The position numbers and the translations under genes are program-made. From Zunongwangia pacifica (GTDB lineage: Bacteria; Bacteroidota; Bacteroidia; Flavobacteriales; Flavobacteriaceae), in assembly GCF_023499215.1 (NCBI RefSeq), contig NZ_JAKHSK010000043.1, positions 1 through 34,494 of the forward strand: DNA of 34,494 nucleotides, given 5' to 3'. Below, one piece after another: positions 24,502-33,071 of the stretch (position 1 is its first letter; every line of letters begins with the position of its first letter). Under the pieces are notes generated by a model that was not told where the DNA came from, made no database searches, and saw nothing but the letters and a program-made list of their open reading frames with translations.

Positions 24502-24712
24502 ACGGCAAAGATAATTTTAAGATTGATTTTATAAAGAAAACAGCTTTATTATTTGTGTTATTGTAGGGATGAAAATTTAAAAACCCTTGTTTAATTAGTG
24601 TTTTTCCTTGTTAAATAGGGAATGAAGTTTTGTTTTGATTGTTTAGAAATATTTAAAGTTGAAATGAACCAAAATCATTATGAAAATTTACTTTTGCAAA
24701 AAATTTTGAGCT

Positions 24713-25294
24713 ATGTTTAATTTGTTCGACTTCAGGGAAGTGTTTACCGTAGGGATGGTTTTATTTGCGGTAATCGATATTATTGGAAGTATCCCTATTG
24801 TGTTGGATTTACGAAAAAAAGTAGGCCATATACAAAGTGAAAAAGCCTCTTTAGTGGCAGGTTTGTTAATGATCGCTTTTTTGTTTTTAGGGAAAGAAAT
24901 TTTAAACCTTATTGGCATCGATGTAAATTCGTTTGCGGTGGCAGGTTCGTTTATTTTATTTTTTCTGGCTTTAGAGATGATCCTTGGGATTAGTTTGTAT
25001 AAAGATGACGCGCCAGAATCGGCTTCTATAGTGCCTTTGGCATTTCCATTAATTGCCGGGGCAGGGACGATGACCTCGCTTTTATCTTTGAGGGCTGAAT
25101 ATGAAACCATAAATATTATTGTGGCTATCATAATCAATATTATCTTTGTATATATCGTCTTAAAATCTTCAGGTAAAATAGAACGGGTTTTAGGATCCCA
25201 GGGGATAAATGTTATCCGAAAGATATTTGGCGTTATTTTACTGGCAATCGCCGTTAAACTTTTTGCCGCAAACATTCAGAGTTTATTTTCATGA
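24713..25294 (+). CDS. MarC-family membrane protein
   Basis: A 193-residue protein with six hydrophobic helices and the MarC/UPF0056 signature: FAVIDIIGSIPIVLDLRKK at the N terminus, DVNSFAVAGSFILFFLALEMILG, and PLAFPLIAGAGTMTSLLSL in the middle, with the second repeat NVIRKIFGVILLAIAVKLFAANIQ. The family is not an established drug exporter despite its name. A TAnnTTTG element (TACTTTTG, 24689-24696) lies 16 bp before the start codon. The ATGA overlap with the next gene shows translational coupling. Confidence 0.88.
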   Translation: MFNLFDFREVFTVGMVLFAVIDIIGSIPIVLDLRKKVGHIQSEKASLVAGLLMIAFLFLGKEILNLIGIDVNSFAVAGSFILFFLALEMILGISLYKDDAPESASIVPLAFPLIAGAGTMTSLLSLRAEYETINIIVAIIINIIFVYIVLKSSGKIERVLGSQGINVIRKIFGVILLAIAVKLFAANIQSLFS

Positions 25295-25491
25295 CAAAGT
25301 ATTTAATCTACACGATCATTTTTTTAGGAATTGTTGTTATTGGTTTTAATGTTACTATATTAGATTTTAATCATCTAATGGAAGACGAAAGCGGGACAGC
25401 TTTGATCGCTATTGTGGCCAGTCTTTGTGTGATCGTTTTAATGGGAATCCTTTTAGTGTCTAGAGCTATCGCAAAAAAACATGATCAATAA
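25291..25491 (+). CDS. Small two-span membrane protein
   Basis: Sixty-six residues with two hydrophobic helices (about 4-22 and 38-60) joined by an acidic loop (DFNHLMEDESG) and ending KKHDQ. The start overlaps the marC stop in an ATGA junction, and the next gene begins 2 bp after its stop, so it belongs to a three-gene operon. I recognise no family. Tight packing on both sides makes it very likely to be a real gene; it may assist the MarC protein. Confidence 0.7.
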   Translation: MTKYLIYTIIFLGIVVIGFNVTILDFNHLMEDESGTALIAIVASLCVIVLMGILLVSRAIAKKHDQ

Positions 25492-25493
25492 AT

Positions 25494-26105
25494 ATGGAAT
25501 ATGACCTTTTAATTGTTGGTGGAGGTGCTGCAGGGATGTCTTGTGCTTTAGTTGTAGGATCGGCTTTAGAAAAAGACTTTGCGAAAGATAAGAAAGTGGG
25601 GATTGTGATGCACCAAAAAACATCTGATCTGCAAACGGCCTTGTTTAATAATGTTCTAGGCTTGCAGCCGGGAACCAAAGGTGCAGATGTGCTTAAGCAA
25701 GGGCCAAAACAATTAAAAGACTTATATCCAAAAGTTGAACAGTTAAAAGGAGAAAAACTTCAGCATATTAGTAAAAATGAAAATGGGGTTTTTGAGCTTA
25801 AAACCAATAAAAACGATTATTTAGCTAAAAAGGTAGTGATTGCTATTGGCTATTCTGATAATTTTAGGATTGGCGGAGTAGACGAATATGTGATTCCGCA
25901 TAAAAAAGCAAAAGCCTCTAAAAATCGTGTGCAGTTAATTAATGAAGATCATTTAGTTATTCCTAATGTATATGTAGCCGGTTCTTTGGCCGGCTGGCGA
26001 AGTCAGTTTTCTATAGCCTGTGGTAGTGGTGCCGCTGTAGCTACAGATATCCTTACCGATTGGAATGATGGTGAGCATACCAAAGTGCACGATAAACTAT
26101 CCTAA
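25494..26105 (+). CDS. Short FAD-dependent oxidoreductase-like protein
   Basis: The 203 residues form one FAD/NAD-binding fold. The dinucleotide loop is IVGGGAAGMSCAL (8-18) and the C-terminal FAD-site motif is NVYVAGSLAGWRSQFSIACGSGAAVATDI, in the style of thioredoxin reductases (~310 residues). The central NADPH domain and the CxxC pair are missing. The protein therefore cannot act as a standard thioredoxin reductase and may bind FAD only. It is the last gene of the marC operon and overlaps the convergent 99-residue membrane gene by 9 bp. Confidence 0.78.
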   Translation: MEYDLLIVGGGAAGMSCALVVGSALEKDFAKDKKVGIVMHQKTSDLQTALFNNVLGLQPGTKGADVLKQGPKQLKDLYPKVEQLKGEKLQHISKNENGVFELKTNKNDYLAKKVVIAIGYSDNFRIGGVDEYVIPHKKAKASKNRVQLINEDHLVIPNVYVAGSLAGWRSQFSIACGSGAAVATDILTDWNDGEHTKVHDKLS

Positions 26106-26396
26106 AATAAAACATCTTATTGCGGGAATGATAGCGCTCATCATTAAGATGATAAACAATCTATGTAATCTGCGATAAATTAAGGCTCTTTTTAAATTTC
26201 CGGTAAAAACTTTATCGGGGTTAGAAGCGATATGCTTTATTATCTTCTTTTTAGGGACATACGAACAGCTTACTATGATATCTTTTTGAAGAAATAATAA
26301 CGCACTATTATCGAGTAGCCTGAAACTTACTGCAATAACAAAGAATAATAGGGGAAGGCAAATGCAACAAGTTTCAAGTAAATCTGCGGTAACCAT
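26097..26396 (-). CDS. Small membrane protein coupled to the S41 protease
   Basis: Ninety-nine residues with a hydrophobic helix at about 6-27, a basic middle (KRALIYRRLHRL) and a second helix at about 80-95. The start codon overlaps the protease stop by one base (TAATG), and the 3' end overlaps the FAD-protein gene on the other strand. I do not recognise a family. Coupling to the protease suggests a shared envelope role, but no function can be given. Confidence 0.62.
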   Translation of the reverse strand: MVTADLLETCCICLPLLFFVIAVSFRLLDNSALLFLQKDIIVSCSYVPKKKIIKHIASNPDKVFTGNLKRALIYRRLHRLFIILMMSAIIPAIRCFILG

Positions 26397-27997
26397 TAGT
26401 CCTTAAAATTATTCTTCTTTTCAGATAACTCCAGTACTTTTTCGATGACGGGATCTCCTTCGTTTTTTAGTTGTTGAAAGTAAGTAGAACCAAATAATTG
26501 TTGCGCCATTACTGCTTTTAGATATTGTTTCATAAGCGGCTTGTATTCGGTAAGACGTATATTTAAGCCTTCGTTTTTTCCAAAGGCTATTAATCGGTCG
26601 ATTACCTGATCTGTAATTTCTACCTCGTTCTCAAATTCTAATTTTGAAAGTGAATTATAATAGGATCTTTTACGTTCCAGTTCCTGGAAAACGAATCGGC
26701 TTAAAAAGCCGCGATTTAGTAAAATACGAATATGTTCCCGTTCAATTTCGATATCTTTCGGGATAAACACATCGGGAATAATTCCGCCTCCGCCATATAC
26801 CGTTTTTCCGCCTGGTGTAACATATTTTAAAGAGTCGTCTACTTTTATGCTATCGACGCTCTTAAGTTCCCCATTTTCGTAGCGGCGCTCGTAATCCCTA
26901 AAATAATTGTCGTTTCCGTTTTCGTACGGTTTTTGGATAGAGCGACCGGTTGGGGTATAATATCGTGCAATGGTTAAGCGTACTGCGCTACCGTCACCAA
27001 GATCCATTTCCCGTTGCACTAATCCTTTACCATAGGATCGTCTTCCTATAATGGTCCCTACATCATTATCCTGTAATGCTCCGGCTACAACTTCACTTGC
27101 CGAGGCCGAATTTTCGTTGATTAAGACATATACATGGCCATCTTCAAAATCACCTTTCCGCTTGGCAAAAGTTTTTTCTATAGAGCCGCTTTTGTTTTTA
27201 GTGAAGAGAATAAGTTTATCATCTTTTAAAAACTCATCGGCAATATTAATGGCCTCAGCTAAATAGCCGCCTGGATTGTCGCGAAGGTCTAAAGCGATTT
27301 CTTTAGCCCCCATTAATTCTAAAGCCTTTATAGCGGCACTAAATTCTTCGTATGTAGATTCAGCAAAACGATTTATTTTGATGTAGCCAACCGTTTTGTT
27401 GAGCATATAAACCGCTTCTACACTTTTTATGGGCACATGGTCACGTTTTACATTAAAGCTAAGAAGATCGTCCTGTCCGGGGCGTTTTACTTTAAGTTCC
27501 ACACTGCTGCCTTGTTTTCCTTTTAGGAAACTTGTTAATGAATCGCTACTTACGCCAAGATCGAACAATGCTTTGTCGTTTGCATATAAAATACGGTCAC
27601 CGCCACGAATGCCAATCTTTTCACTTGGTCCGCCTTCTAATGGCTGGATAACCATAATGGTGTCTTCCACCGAATAAAAACTAACCCCAATACCCACAAA
27701 ATCACCTTTCATGTTTTGGGAAACATTGTCGTATTCCTGTTCCGGGATATAAACGGAGTGAGGATCCAGGCCTTTTAATATGGTGTTTACAGTAACATCT
27801 ACAATACTGTCTGTATTTACATCATCAACATACTCATAATCGATATAGTCGATTAAGCGATTCAATTTTTCTTTTTTAGGATTAGATGAAAATAACTGAT
27901 CTGAAGAAGAGTAATTTATTTTACCTCCCATAAATACGCCAATAGCACAGGCTATTCCTAAAAGGAGCGGGGTATATATGTTTTTTTTATTTTTCAA
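26396..27997 (-). CDS. S41-family C-terminal processing protease
   Basis: A 533-residue CtpA/Prc-type serine protease acting in the periplasm. An N-terminal membrane anchor (PLLLGIACAIGVFMGG, 10-25) precedes the PDZ domain (about 85-165, GIGVSFYSVEDTIMVIQPLEGGPSEKIGIRGGD) and the catalytic domain (GYIKINRFAESTYEEF, DLRDNPGGYLAEAINIAD, NENSASASEVVAGALQDN with the serine, and RRSYGKGLVQ with the lysine). A tail of about 180 residues follows. The start is TTG at 27997, overlapping the TGA of the dCMP deaminase gene; the next Met is residue 23, inside the anchor, so TTG is preferred. Confidence 0.9.
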   Translation of the reverse strand: MKNKKNIYTPLLLGIACAIGVFMGGKINYSSSDQLFSSNPKKEKLNRLIDYIDYEYVDDVNTDSIVDVTVNTILKGLDPHSVYIPEQEYDNVSQNMKGDFVGIGVSFYSVEDTIMVIQPLEGGPSEKIGIRGGDRILYANDKALFDLGVSSDSLTSFLKGKQGSSVELKVKRPGQDDLLSFNVKRDHVPIKSVEAVYMLNKTVGYIKINRFAESTYEEFSAAIKALELMGAKEIALDLRDNPGGYLAEAINIADEFLKDDKLILFTKNKSGSIEKTFAKRKGDFEDGHVYVLINENSASASEVVAGALQDNDVGTIIGRRSYGKGLVQREMDLGDGSAVRLTIARYYTPTGRSIQKPYENGNDNYFRDYERRYENGELKSVDSIKVDDSLKYVTPGGKTVYGGGGIIPDVFIPKDIEIEREHIRILLNRGFLSRFVFQELERKRSYYNSLSKLEFENEVEITDQVIDRLIAFGKNEGLNIRLTEYKPLMKQYLKAVMAQQLFGSTYFQQLKNEGDPVIEKVLELSEKKNNFKD

Positions 27998-28425
27998 TCG
28001 TCTAATTGCGTTATCTGTATTAAATCGACTCCGGCTTTTTTAAGAAAATCGAGACCGCTATTATCCTTATAGTCTACGCAATATACCAGTCTGGTAATCC
28101 CTGCCTGGTGTATAAGTTTACTACATTCCTTACAGGGTGACATGGTAATGTATAAAGTGGCTCCCTGGCAGGATTGTGTAGATGCTGCAACTTTTAAGAT
28201 CGCATTTGCTTCAGCGTGTAAAACATACCATTTGGTATAACCTTCTTCGTCTTCACAATAATTTTCAAATCCGCTAGGGGTACCGTTATAACCGTCAGAA
28301 ATGATCATTCTATCTTTAACAATAACTGCACCAACCTGTTTTCTTTTGCAATGGGAAAGTTTGCTCCATTCCCGCGCTATTCTTAAATAGGCTTTGTCGT
28401 ATTTAAGTTGTTTTTCTTTTTGCAT
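27994..28425 (-). CDS. dCMP deaminase (ComEB-type)
   Basis: A 143-residue zinc deaminase with VLHAEANAI (HAE) and TMSPCKECSKLI (PCxxC). KRKQVGAVIVKDRMIISDGYNGTPSGFENYCED matches the dCMP deaminase/ComEB family, which converts dCMP to dUMP for dTTP synthesis. A pair of cysteines/histidines (SHCKRK, NYCED) may form the second zinc site seen in T4 dCMP deaminase. It overlaps the S41 protease start by 4 bases and lies about 100 bp after hupE. Confidence 0.9.
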   Translation of the reverse strand: MQKEKQLKYDKAYLRIAREWSKLSHCKRKQVGAVIVKDRMIISDGYNGTPSGFENYCEDEEGYTKWYVLHAEANAILKVAASTQSCQGATLYITMSPCKECSKLIHQAGITRLVYCVDYKDNSGLDFLKKAGVDLIQITQLDD

Positions 28426-28527
28426 GTGTTATGAAAGAGGATTTTTAAATCCACTAATCTTATAATGTAAGAATCGCTAAATTATTGTAAGCTATAAGTT
28501 AAACCAATTTTAACGCGTTAAAGTTAA

Positions 28528-29115
28528 TTAAATGGCATTAAAATTATCTCTAAGTATGGGTAGGATAATCCCAATAACCAGTGCTGATACTACCAGTACC
28601 CAATCACGCTTAGAGACCTGAAAGAAATTTTGCATAATAAAGGCGATTATTAATACTGATAAAACGACTATAGCCTGGGCGCATTCTATCCCTAAGGCAA
28701 ATTCTAAAAGCGGAAAAATCTTGGAGGAAAAACCGCTACTTAGCATTTTAAAATAAGTAGAGAATCCAAGGCCGTGAATAATGCCAAAAAAAGCAGTCGT
28801 AAAATACAATAATGCAGGGTTGCCGGATTTTTCTTTATTGCTAGCCGTGAAAATATTGTAAATGGCGGTAATCATTATCGACACCGGAATTAAAAACTCT
28901 ACCCAGGCAGTGTCTACAATTACAATTTCATAGGTAGATAAAAATAACGCGAAGGTATGACCAATGGTGAAAATGGTCACCAGCCATAGTACCCTTTTCC
29001 AGGAAGTAAAGGTATAGGAGGCTACCAAAGCGATTAAAAATAGAATATGGTCGTAGGCATTCCAATCTAATACATGCTCTAAACCTAACTTAAGATATAA
29101 CCAAAATTGCGACAT
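28528..29115 (-). CDS. HupE/UreJ-family membrane protein
   Basis: A 195-residue protein with six or seven hydrophobic helices. The HupE/UreJ signature is visible: GLEHVLDWNAYDHILFLIAL at the N terminus, TIFTIGHTFALFLS, and FFGIIHGLGFSTYF, with the glutamate-rich LLEFALGIECAQAIVVLS. The family is tied to metal, mainly nickel or cobalt, transport in proteobacteria. No urease or hydrogenase genes are seen nearby, so the cargo here is unknown. It leads the operon hupE-dCMP deaminase-S41 protease. Confidence 0.83.
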   Translation of the reverse strand: MSQFWLYLKLGLEHVLDWNAYDHILFLIALVASYTFTSWKRVLWLVTIFTIGHTFALFLSTYEIVIVDTAWVEFLIPVSIMITAIYNIFTASNKEKSGNPALLYFTTAFFGIIHGLGFSTYFKMLSSGFSSKIFPLLEFALGIECAQAIVVLSVLIIAFIMQNFFQVSKRDWVLVVSALVIGIILPILRDNFNAI

Positions 29116-29328
29116 AAGGAAAAAGGCTAACGTTGCCGAATTTACGACTTCTTAATAAAATCACAAAAGCTAATACGGTAAAGCGTGTTTTTTATTTGAG
29201 ATTTTAGTTTAATTAAACATTTAGTTTTTGATTGTAGAGCTTTGTCAGATCGTAAAAGGATTATTCGGTTCAGATTTTAAGGACACCTAGTAGATTTTTT
29301 ATTCTAAAATTTAAAGGATACTAATTTT

Positions 29329-29351
29329 TTGTTTGAAATTGATCTAAATAA
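29329..29351. promoter_or_regulatory. Candidate iron-responsive operator, copy D (upstream of the PepSY promoter)
   Basis: It begins TTGTTTGAAA and ends GATCTAAATAA, matching copy C at 18 of 23 positions. It lies about 25 bp upstream of the -7 element, comparable to the distal copy B in the haem locus. Confidence 0.55.
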
Positions 29352-29376
29352 ATAATGAGTATTTAAAAAAGCTGAT

Positions 29377-29384
29377 TATTTTTG
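29377..29384 (+). promoter_or_regulatory. -7 element of the PepSY gene
   Basis: TATTTTTG matches TAnnTTTG. No clear TTG lies 19-21 bases upstream. The transcript would start near 29391, at the first base of operator copy E. Confidence 0.45.
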
Positions 29385-29390
29385 AAATTA

Positions 29391-29413
29391 TAATCTTAAA
29401 TAAGTCTAAATAA
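29391..29413. promoter_or_regulatory. Candidate iron-responsive operator, copy E (PepSY transcript start)
   Basis: It ends AAGTCTAAATAA and matches copy C at 18 of 23 positions. Its place just after the -7 element is the same as for copies A and C. Confidence 0.6.
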
Positions 29414-29467
29414 GGAGCTTTAAGATGAAATAGTCTGGTAGCAGCCAATAATTATGATAGCAATCTA

Positions 29468-30598
29468 ATGAAAAAGAAAAAGTACGGTTTACGCTCGTTT
29501 ATTAATGATGTTCATTTGTGGTTAGGCTTAGCTAGCGGGATTATTTTATTTTTGGTTTGCCTTAGCGGAACCATACTTACTTTTGAAGACGAAATAAAAG
29601 GACTCTTTGCTGAAGAGTTTACTGTTAAAGGGGGAGATGAAAAACTATCCTTAGAACAGCTTATCTTAGCATTGGGAGATCAGGGAACGGTAAGCTCGGT
29701 TACCGTGCCGGCTGAAGATAATGAAGCTTATGAGTTTAGCGTAAAAGAATCTCCCGAACAGCGTCGTGGAACTACTTATTATGTGAATCCTTATACTGCT
29801 GAATTCAGTAAAAAGCGTGAATCTTCTTTAGATGGCTTTTTCTTTTCGATGTTTAAACTACATCGTTGGCTACTGTTAGATTCTTCTATCGGGCGACCAA
29901 TTGTTGGTGTTTCCACCATCATATTTTTAATTCTTTCCATCACCGGGATCGTACTTTGGTTTCCGAAGAAAAAAATCAACTGGAAAACTTTAAAACCCGG
30001 ATTCAAAATTAAATTTTCGGCCAGATGGAAGCGTATTAACCACGATTTACATAATACGTTGGGGTTTTATACGTGTATCTTTTTAGTTATTATGTCGCTT
30101 ACCGGTTTGTGCTGGTCGTTCCAGTGGTATCGTGATTTGGGAAGCGAAGTAATGGGCGCGCAAATCTTTGGAGGTCGGGGTGGCCCGCGGATAGAAAGTG
30201 AAGCCCAAATTAACGAAAATCAAGCTATCTCTGTTACCGAAATAGAAAAGATTGTATCGCAAGAACTGAAATACGAGGGTAAAACCTCGATTAGTTTTCC
30301 TTCTAACGAAAAAGGCGTTTATAGTATTAGAAAATACGAGTCGGCTAAACTTTCACCAATAATTGCCGATAAGCTGGTTATAGATCGGGATGGAAAAGTG
30401 CTAAAAAAGGACATATTTAATGATAAACCTTTAAATGTAAGAATTACTTCGCTGATAAAGCCCTTGCACACGGGGACCATTTATGGTGGTTTTTCTAAAC
30501 TCCTTTATTTTTTAGCCTGTTTAATTGCGACCAGTCTTCCCATTACCGGAACATTTATCTGGATTCATAAAATGAAAAAGAAACCAAAGAAAACATAA
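29468..30598 (+). CDS. PepSY-associated membrane protein (possible ferric-siderophore/haem reductase)
   Basis: A 376-residue PepSY_TM protein with four membrane helices: about 16-38, 138-160, 195-220 and 340-362. The family pattern is FINDVHLWLGLASGIILFLVCLSGTILTF at the N terminus, MFKLHRWLLLD, RINHDLHNTLGFYTCIFLVIMSLTGLCWSFQWYRDL and LIKPLHTGTIYGGFSKLLYFLACLIA near the end. Histidines H16, H132, H191, H195 and H332 (approximate) recur at helix ends and could bind haem. Related proteins lie beside siderophore receptors and some reduce ferric siderophores. The two operator copies shared with the haem locus support an iron role. Confidence 0.85.
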   Translation: MKKKKYGLRSFINDVHLWLGLASGIILFLVCLSGTILTFEDEIKGLFAEEFTVKGGDEKLSLEQLILALGDQGTVSSVTVPAEDNEAYEFSVKESPEQRRGTTYYVNPYTAEFSKKRESSLDGFFFSMFKLHRWLLLDSSIGRPIVGVSTIIFLILSITGIVLWFPKKKINWKTLKPGFKIKFSARWKRINHDLHNTLGFYTCIFLVIMSLTGLCWSFQWYRDLGSEVMGAQIFGGRGGPRIESEAQINENQAISVTEIEKIVSQELKYEGKTSISFPSNEKGVYSIRKYESAKLSPIIADKLVIDRDGKVLKKDIFNDKPLNVRITSLIKPLHTGTIYGGFSKLLYFLACLIATSLPITGTFIWIHKMKKKPKKT

Positions 30599-30945
30599 AG
30601 CTTCATTTGTTATTATTGAAGGGAATTTTTAGCCTTGTTTTTCTATTGTTTTTAAAGATTTTTTCCGGTTATAACACACGGGATTTTGTTGATTTTGCCG
30701 TCTTTTTCCTAACGCTTAGAAGGTTTGAAAGTTGTTTCTTACAAATGTTTGAAAATGTAATTTACAGTAATGTAGCTAAATCATCATAAAGATTTCAATA
30801 TAAAACCATTTAGTACTGTTCTTATTAATAAATAAAAGGTTTAGCGGTGTATTGGTTTAATTTTATATAAAATTGAGACTACTTTTTATAGAGTTGATAT
30901 ATTTCTTATTTTTAAAAATATGTTAAAACTATAATTGATAAAAAA
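30599..30945. other. Non-coding gap before the two-component operon
   Basis: A 347-bp A/T-rich stretch. A weak hairpin CTTCA/TGAAG (30601-30622 region) followed by AATTTTT might end the PepSY transcript. Near the far end TATATTTC (30897-30904) is one base away from TAnnTTTG and could serve the next operon. A 60-codon open frame from TTG 30607 is not credible. Nothing else was found. Confidence 0.4.
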
Positions 30946-31308
30946 ATGAAAGACCCTAACACAGCTCCGCTATTTTATGCGGATAATTTACAGAAAATCG
31001 AAGGCGATAATCAGTACACGGTAGATTTACATTTACCTGAAAATTTTAGCTATACTGACTATAAAGTAATTGGTAATAGCCAGGTGGTTCCTGATATTCT
31101 AAAAATTGAAATCTATTTAAGCGGGGATATAAATGGTACTCCGAGTGATGTGACCATCGTAGAACAGATTGACCTAGATTTAAGTAATCAAAACTTTAAA
31201 TATTTAAAATTTAAAATTGTTTGGAAATTATCTGCTGGACTAGGTGGCGGTGTTGGTGATCCAGAAGATGATGAAACTGTAGGAGAAAGTGTTTTAGGTG
31301 CAGGATAA
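30946..31308 (+). CDS. Unknown small protein leading the two-component operon
   Basis: The 120-residue protein has no signal peptide or membrane helix and I recognise no family. It looks beta-rich (NQYTVDLHLPENFSYTDYKVIG, LKFKIVWKLSAGLG), with an acidic, glycine-rich tail (GLGGGVGDPEDDETVGESVLGAG). The start follows a run of A's, in the style of the phylum. Its stop overlaps the histidine kinase start by one base (TAATG), so the two are almost certainly translated together. A cytoplasmic partner or ligand-like modulator of the kinase is possible, but that is inference from position only. Confidence 0.7.
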   Translation: MKDPNTAPLFYADNLQKIEGDNQYTVDLHLPENFSYTDYKVIGNSQVVPDILKIEIYLSGDINGTPSDVTIVEQIDLDLSNQNFKYLKFKIVWKLSAGLGGGVGDPEDDETVGESVLGAG

Positions 31309-33071
31309 TGAAAAAGATACTGGCTTTTTGTGGATTTTTAACTTTTGGGCTGGTGTCTTGCTTTGCTCAGCAAAACCTTTTAGATAAGGCTGAAGCTTCT
31401 AAAGAAGCAGATAACTATCAATTATCCTTAGATATCTTATCAAAAATTGACACCAATACCTTGTCGATCCCACAAAAAGCCAGGTTTTATTATTTACAAT
31501 CCGCTAATCATAGATTCAGAAGAGAGGAATCTGATGCCTATCCATTATTATTGAAAGCACGTAAGCTTTATACGGCAATGGATAGCCTGGAAAAAGTAGC
31601 AACTATTAACCTAGAGCTTTTTCAGGTGGTAAGAAATATTGAGAGTGATCATTTAAATTATGATGAATATATAAAAGCCTATCTGGATTATCATTTGTCG
31701 CAAAATAAGCCAGATAATTTAAGAAAAGCTTATACGAGGATAGGAATTAATTTTGCCAGAAAATCTACGGTCGATAGTTCCTTTAAATATTTTAGAAAAG
31801 CATTTCTACTATCAAAAATTAATAAAGATACTTTAGCTGAAGCCGAAACGCTTAATAATTTTGGCGTATTGCACAGTGAATTTACAACTTATAAAGATTC
31901 GGCATTTTATTACTTTAAATTGTCAAGGCCACTTTATGAATTGATTGGTAGAAATGATAAAATTCGGCAAAATTATCAAAATGTTGCCAGTGCCTATAAA
32001 AAAAATGGTGAATATGATAAAGCCATTGAAAATTATCAAAAAGCAGATTCTTTAATAGGTAAAGATTACAGAATAAAGTACAAGCGTTTTTTATACGATC
32101 TCATGGCCAAAACTTATGAGCTTGCCGAGAAACCGGCAAAAGCTCTGGAGTATTACAAATTAACTCAGGCCTATCAGGATAGTTTAAATCTGCAAGAACA
32201 GGAAAAGGCGATTTTCGACATCCAAACCAAATATGAGGTTCAGAAAAAAGAAAATGAAAACCTGCAATTGAAGCAATCTCGATTTTGGCTAATTTCAGGA
32301 GTCATTCTTTTGGTGTTGTTGCTTATTGCTACCTATTTGGTGTACCGTAACCGTATTGCCAAAAAGCAATTGGAAGTTAAACAGTCCGCTTTAGAGAAAA
32401 ACGAATTAGAAAAGCAGCTTAAGGATCAGGAACTTGCAGGCTTAGATGCGATGATCGAGGGGCAGGAAAAAGAGCGCCAGCGTATTGCCAACGATCTTCA
32501 TGATAATTTAGGAGGATTGCTGGCTACCTTAAAACTGCATTTTCAGAATTTAAAAACCAAGACCGATCGTCTTCGCGACGAACAGGACGAGTTGTTTAAA
32601 ACTACCAATTCGCTTTTAGATGAAACCTATCAGCAGGTTAGAAATTATGCGCATCAGCGAAATGCTGGCCTAAAAACCAGTGAAGGTTTGGTGCCTTCGA
32701 TAAAGAATTTTGCTTCAAAAGTCTCTGTAGGGAATAATCTTGTGGTTCAGGTAGAAGCTCATGATATGGATGAGCGCTTAGAGAATAGTGTAGAAATCAC
32801 GATTTTCAGGATCGTACAGGAATTAATTACGAATGTGATTAAACACGCTGAAGCTTCAGAAATTATTGTACATCTTACTTCTTTTGAAGATCATATCAAT
32901 ATCATGGTAGAGGATAACGGTAAAGGTTTTGATCCTTCTATTATAAAAGATAACGATGGGATGGGATTAGCTTCGATTATAAAACGGGTAGAACATCTTG
33001 GTGGTAATGTAGATATTGATAGCCATTCGGGTAGTGGTACTACGGTCATTTTAAATATTCCCAAGTCATGA
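31308..33071 (+). CDS. TPR-containing sensor histidine kinase (HisKA_3/NarL type)
   Basis: A 587-residue sensor. A signal peptide of about 20 residues (ending CFA) leads a periplasmic region of TPR-like helices (~25-300, for example ETLNNFGVLHSEF and NVASAYKKNGEYDKAIENYQKADSL). One membrane helix follows (about 326-347), then a coiled coil (350-385). The dimerisation domain carries the phospho-acceptor H398 in QRIANDLHDNLGG. The ATPase domain has N509 in QELITNVIKHAEA, VEDNGKGFD (534-542) and GMGLASI. The sensor belongs to the flavobacterial TPR-kinase type. It overlaps the response regulator by 4 bases (ATGA). The signal sensed is unknown. Confidence 0.9.
   Translation: MKKILAFCGFLTFGLVSCFAQQNLLDKAEASKEADNYQLSLDILSKIDTNTLSIPQKARFYYLQSANHRFRREESDAYPLLLKARKLYTAMDSLEKVATINLELFQVVRNIESDHLNYDEYIKAYLDYHLSQNKPDNLRKAYTRIGINFARKSTVDSSFKYFRKAFLLSKINKDTLAEAETLNNFGVLHSEFTTYKDSAFYYFKLSRPLYELIGRNDKIRQNYQNVASAYKKNGEYDKAIENYQKADSLIGKDYRIKYKRFLYDLMAKTYELAEKPAKALEYYKLTQAYQDSLNLQEQEKAIFDIQTKYEVQKKENENLQLKQSRFWLISGVILLVLLLIATYLVYRNRIAKKQLEVKQSALEKNELEKQLKDQELAGLDAMIEGQEKERQRIANDLHDNLGGLLATLKLHFQNLKTKTDRLRDEQDELFKTTNSLLDETYQQVRNYAHQRNAGLKTSEGLVPSIKNFASKVSVGNNLVVQVEAHDMDERLENSVEITIFRIVQELITNVIKHAEASEIIVHLTSFEDHINIMVEDNGKGFDPSIIKDNDGMGLASIIKRVEHLGGNVDIDSHSGSGTTVILNIPKS

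Larger units (their letters stand above)
29116..29467. other. Divergent regulatory region of hupE and the PepSY gene
   Basis: This 352-bp gap holds two operator copies (29329-29351 and 29391-29413) and a TATTTTTG -7 element. An AAGGAG sequence at 29413-29418 precedes a two-codon reading, ATG AAA TAG (29425 region), which is probably meaningless. No other coding signal was seen. Confidence 0.5.

Noticed and set aside
24688-25275. Long antisense frame (195 codons) across marC.
   Set aside because: MarC is well supported on the plus strand; the antisense frame mirrors its hydrophobic codons and has no family features.
29413-29433. AAGGAG followed by ATG AAA TAG before the PepSY gene, a possible start-stop regulatory ORF.
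   Set aside because: Shine-Dalgarno sites have little role in this phylum and a two-codon frame arises easily by chance.
30607-30789. Sixty-codon open frame after the PepSY gene.
   Set aside because: It begins with TTG, has a low-complexity Phe/Leu composition typical of chance frames in A/T-rich DNA, and shows no leader or coupling.
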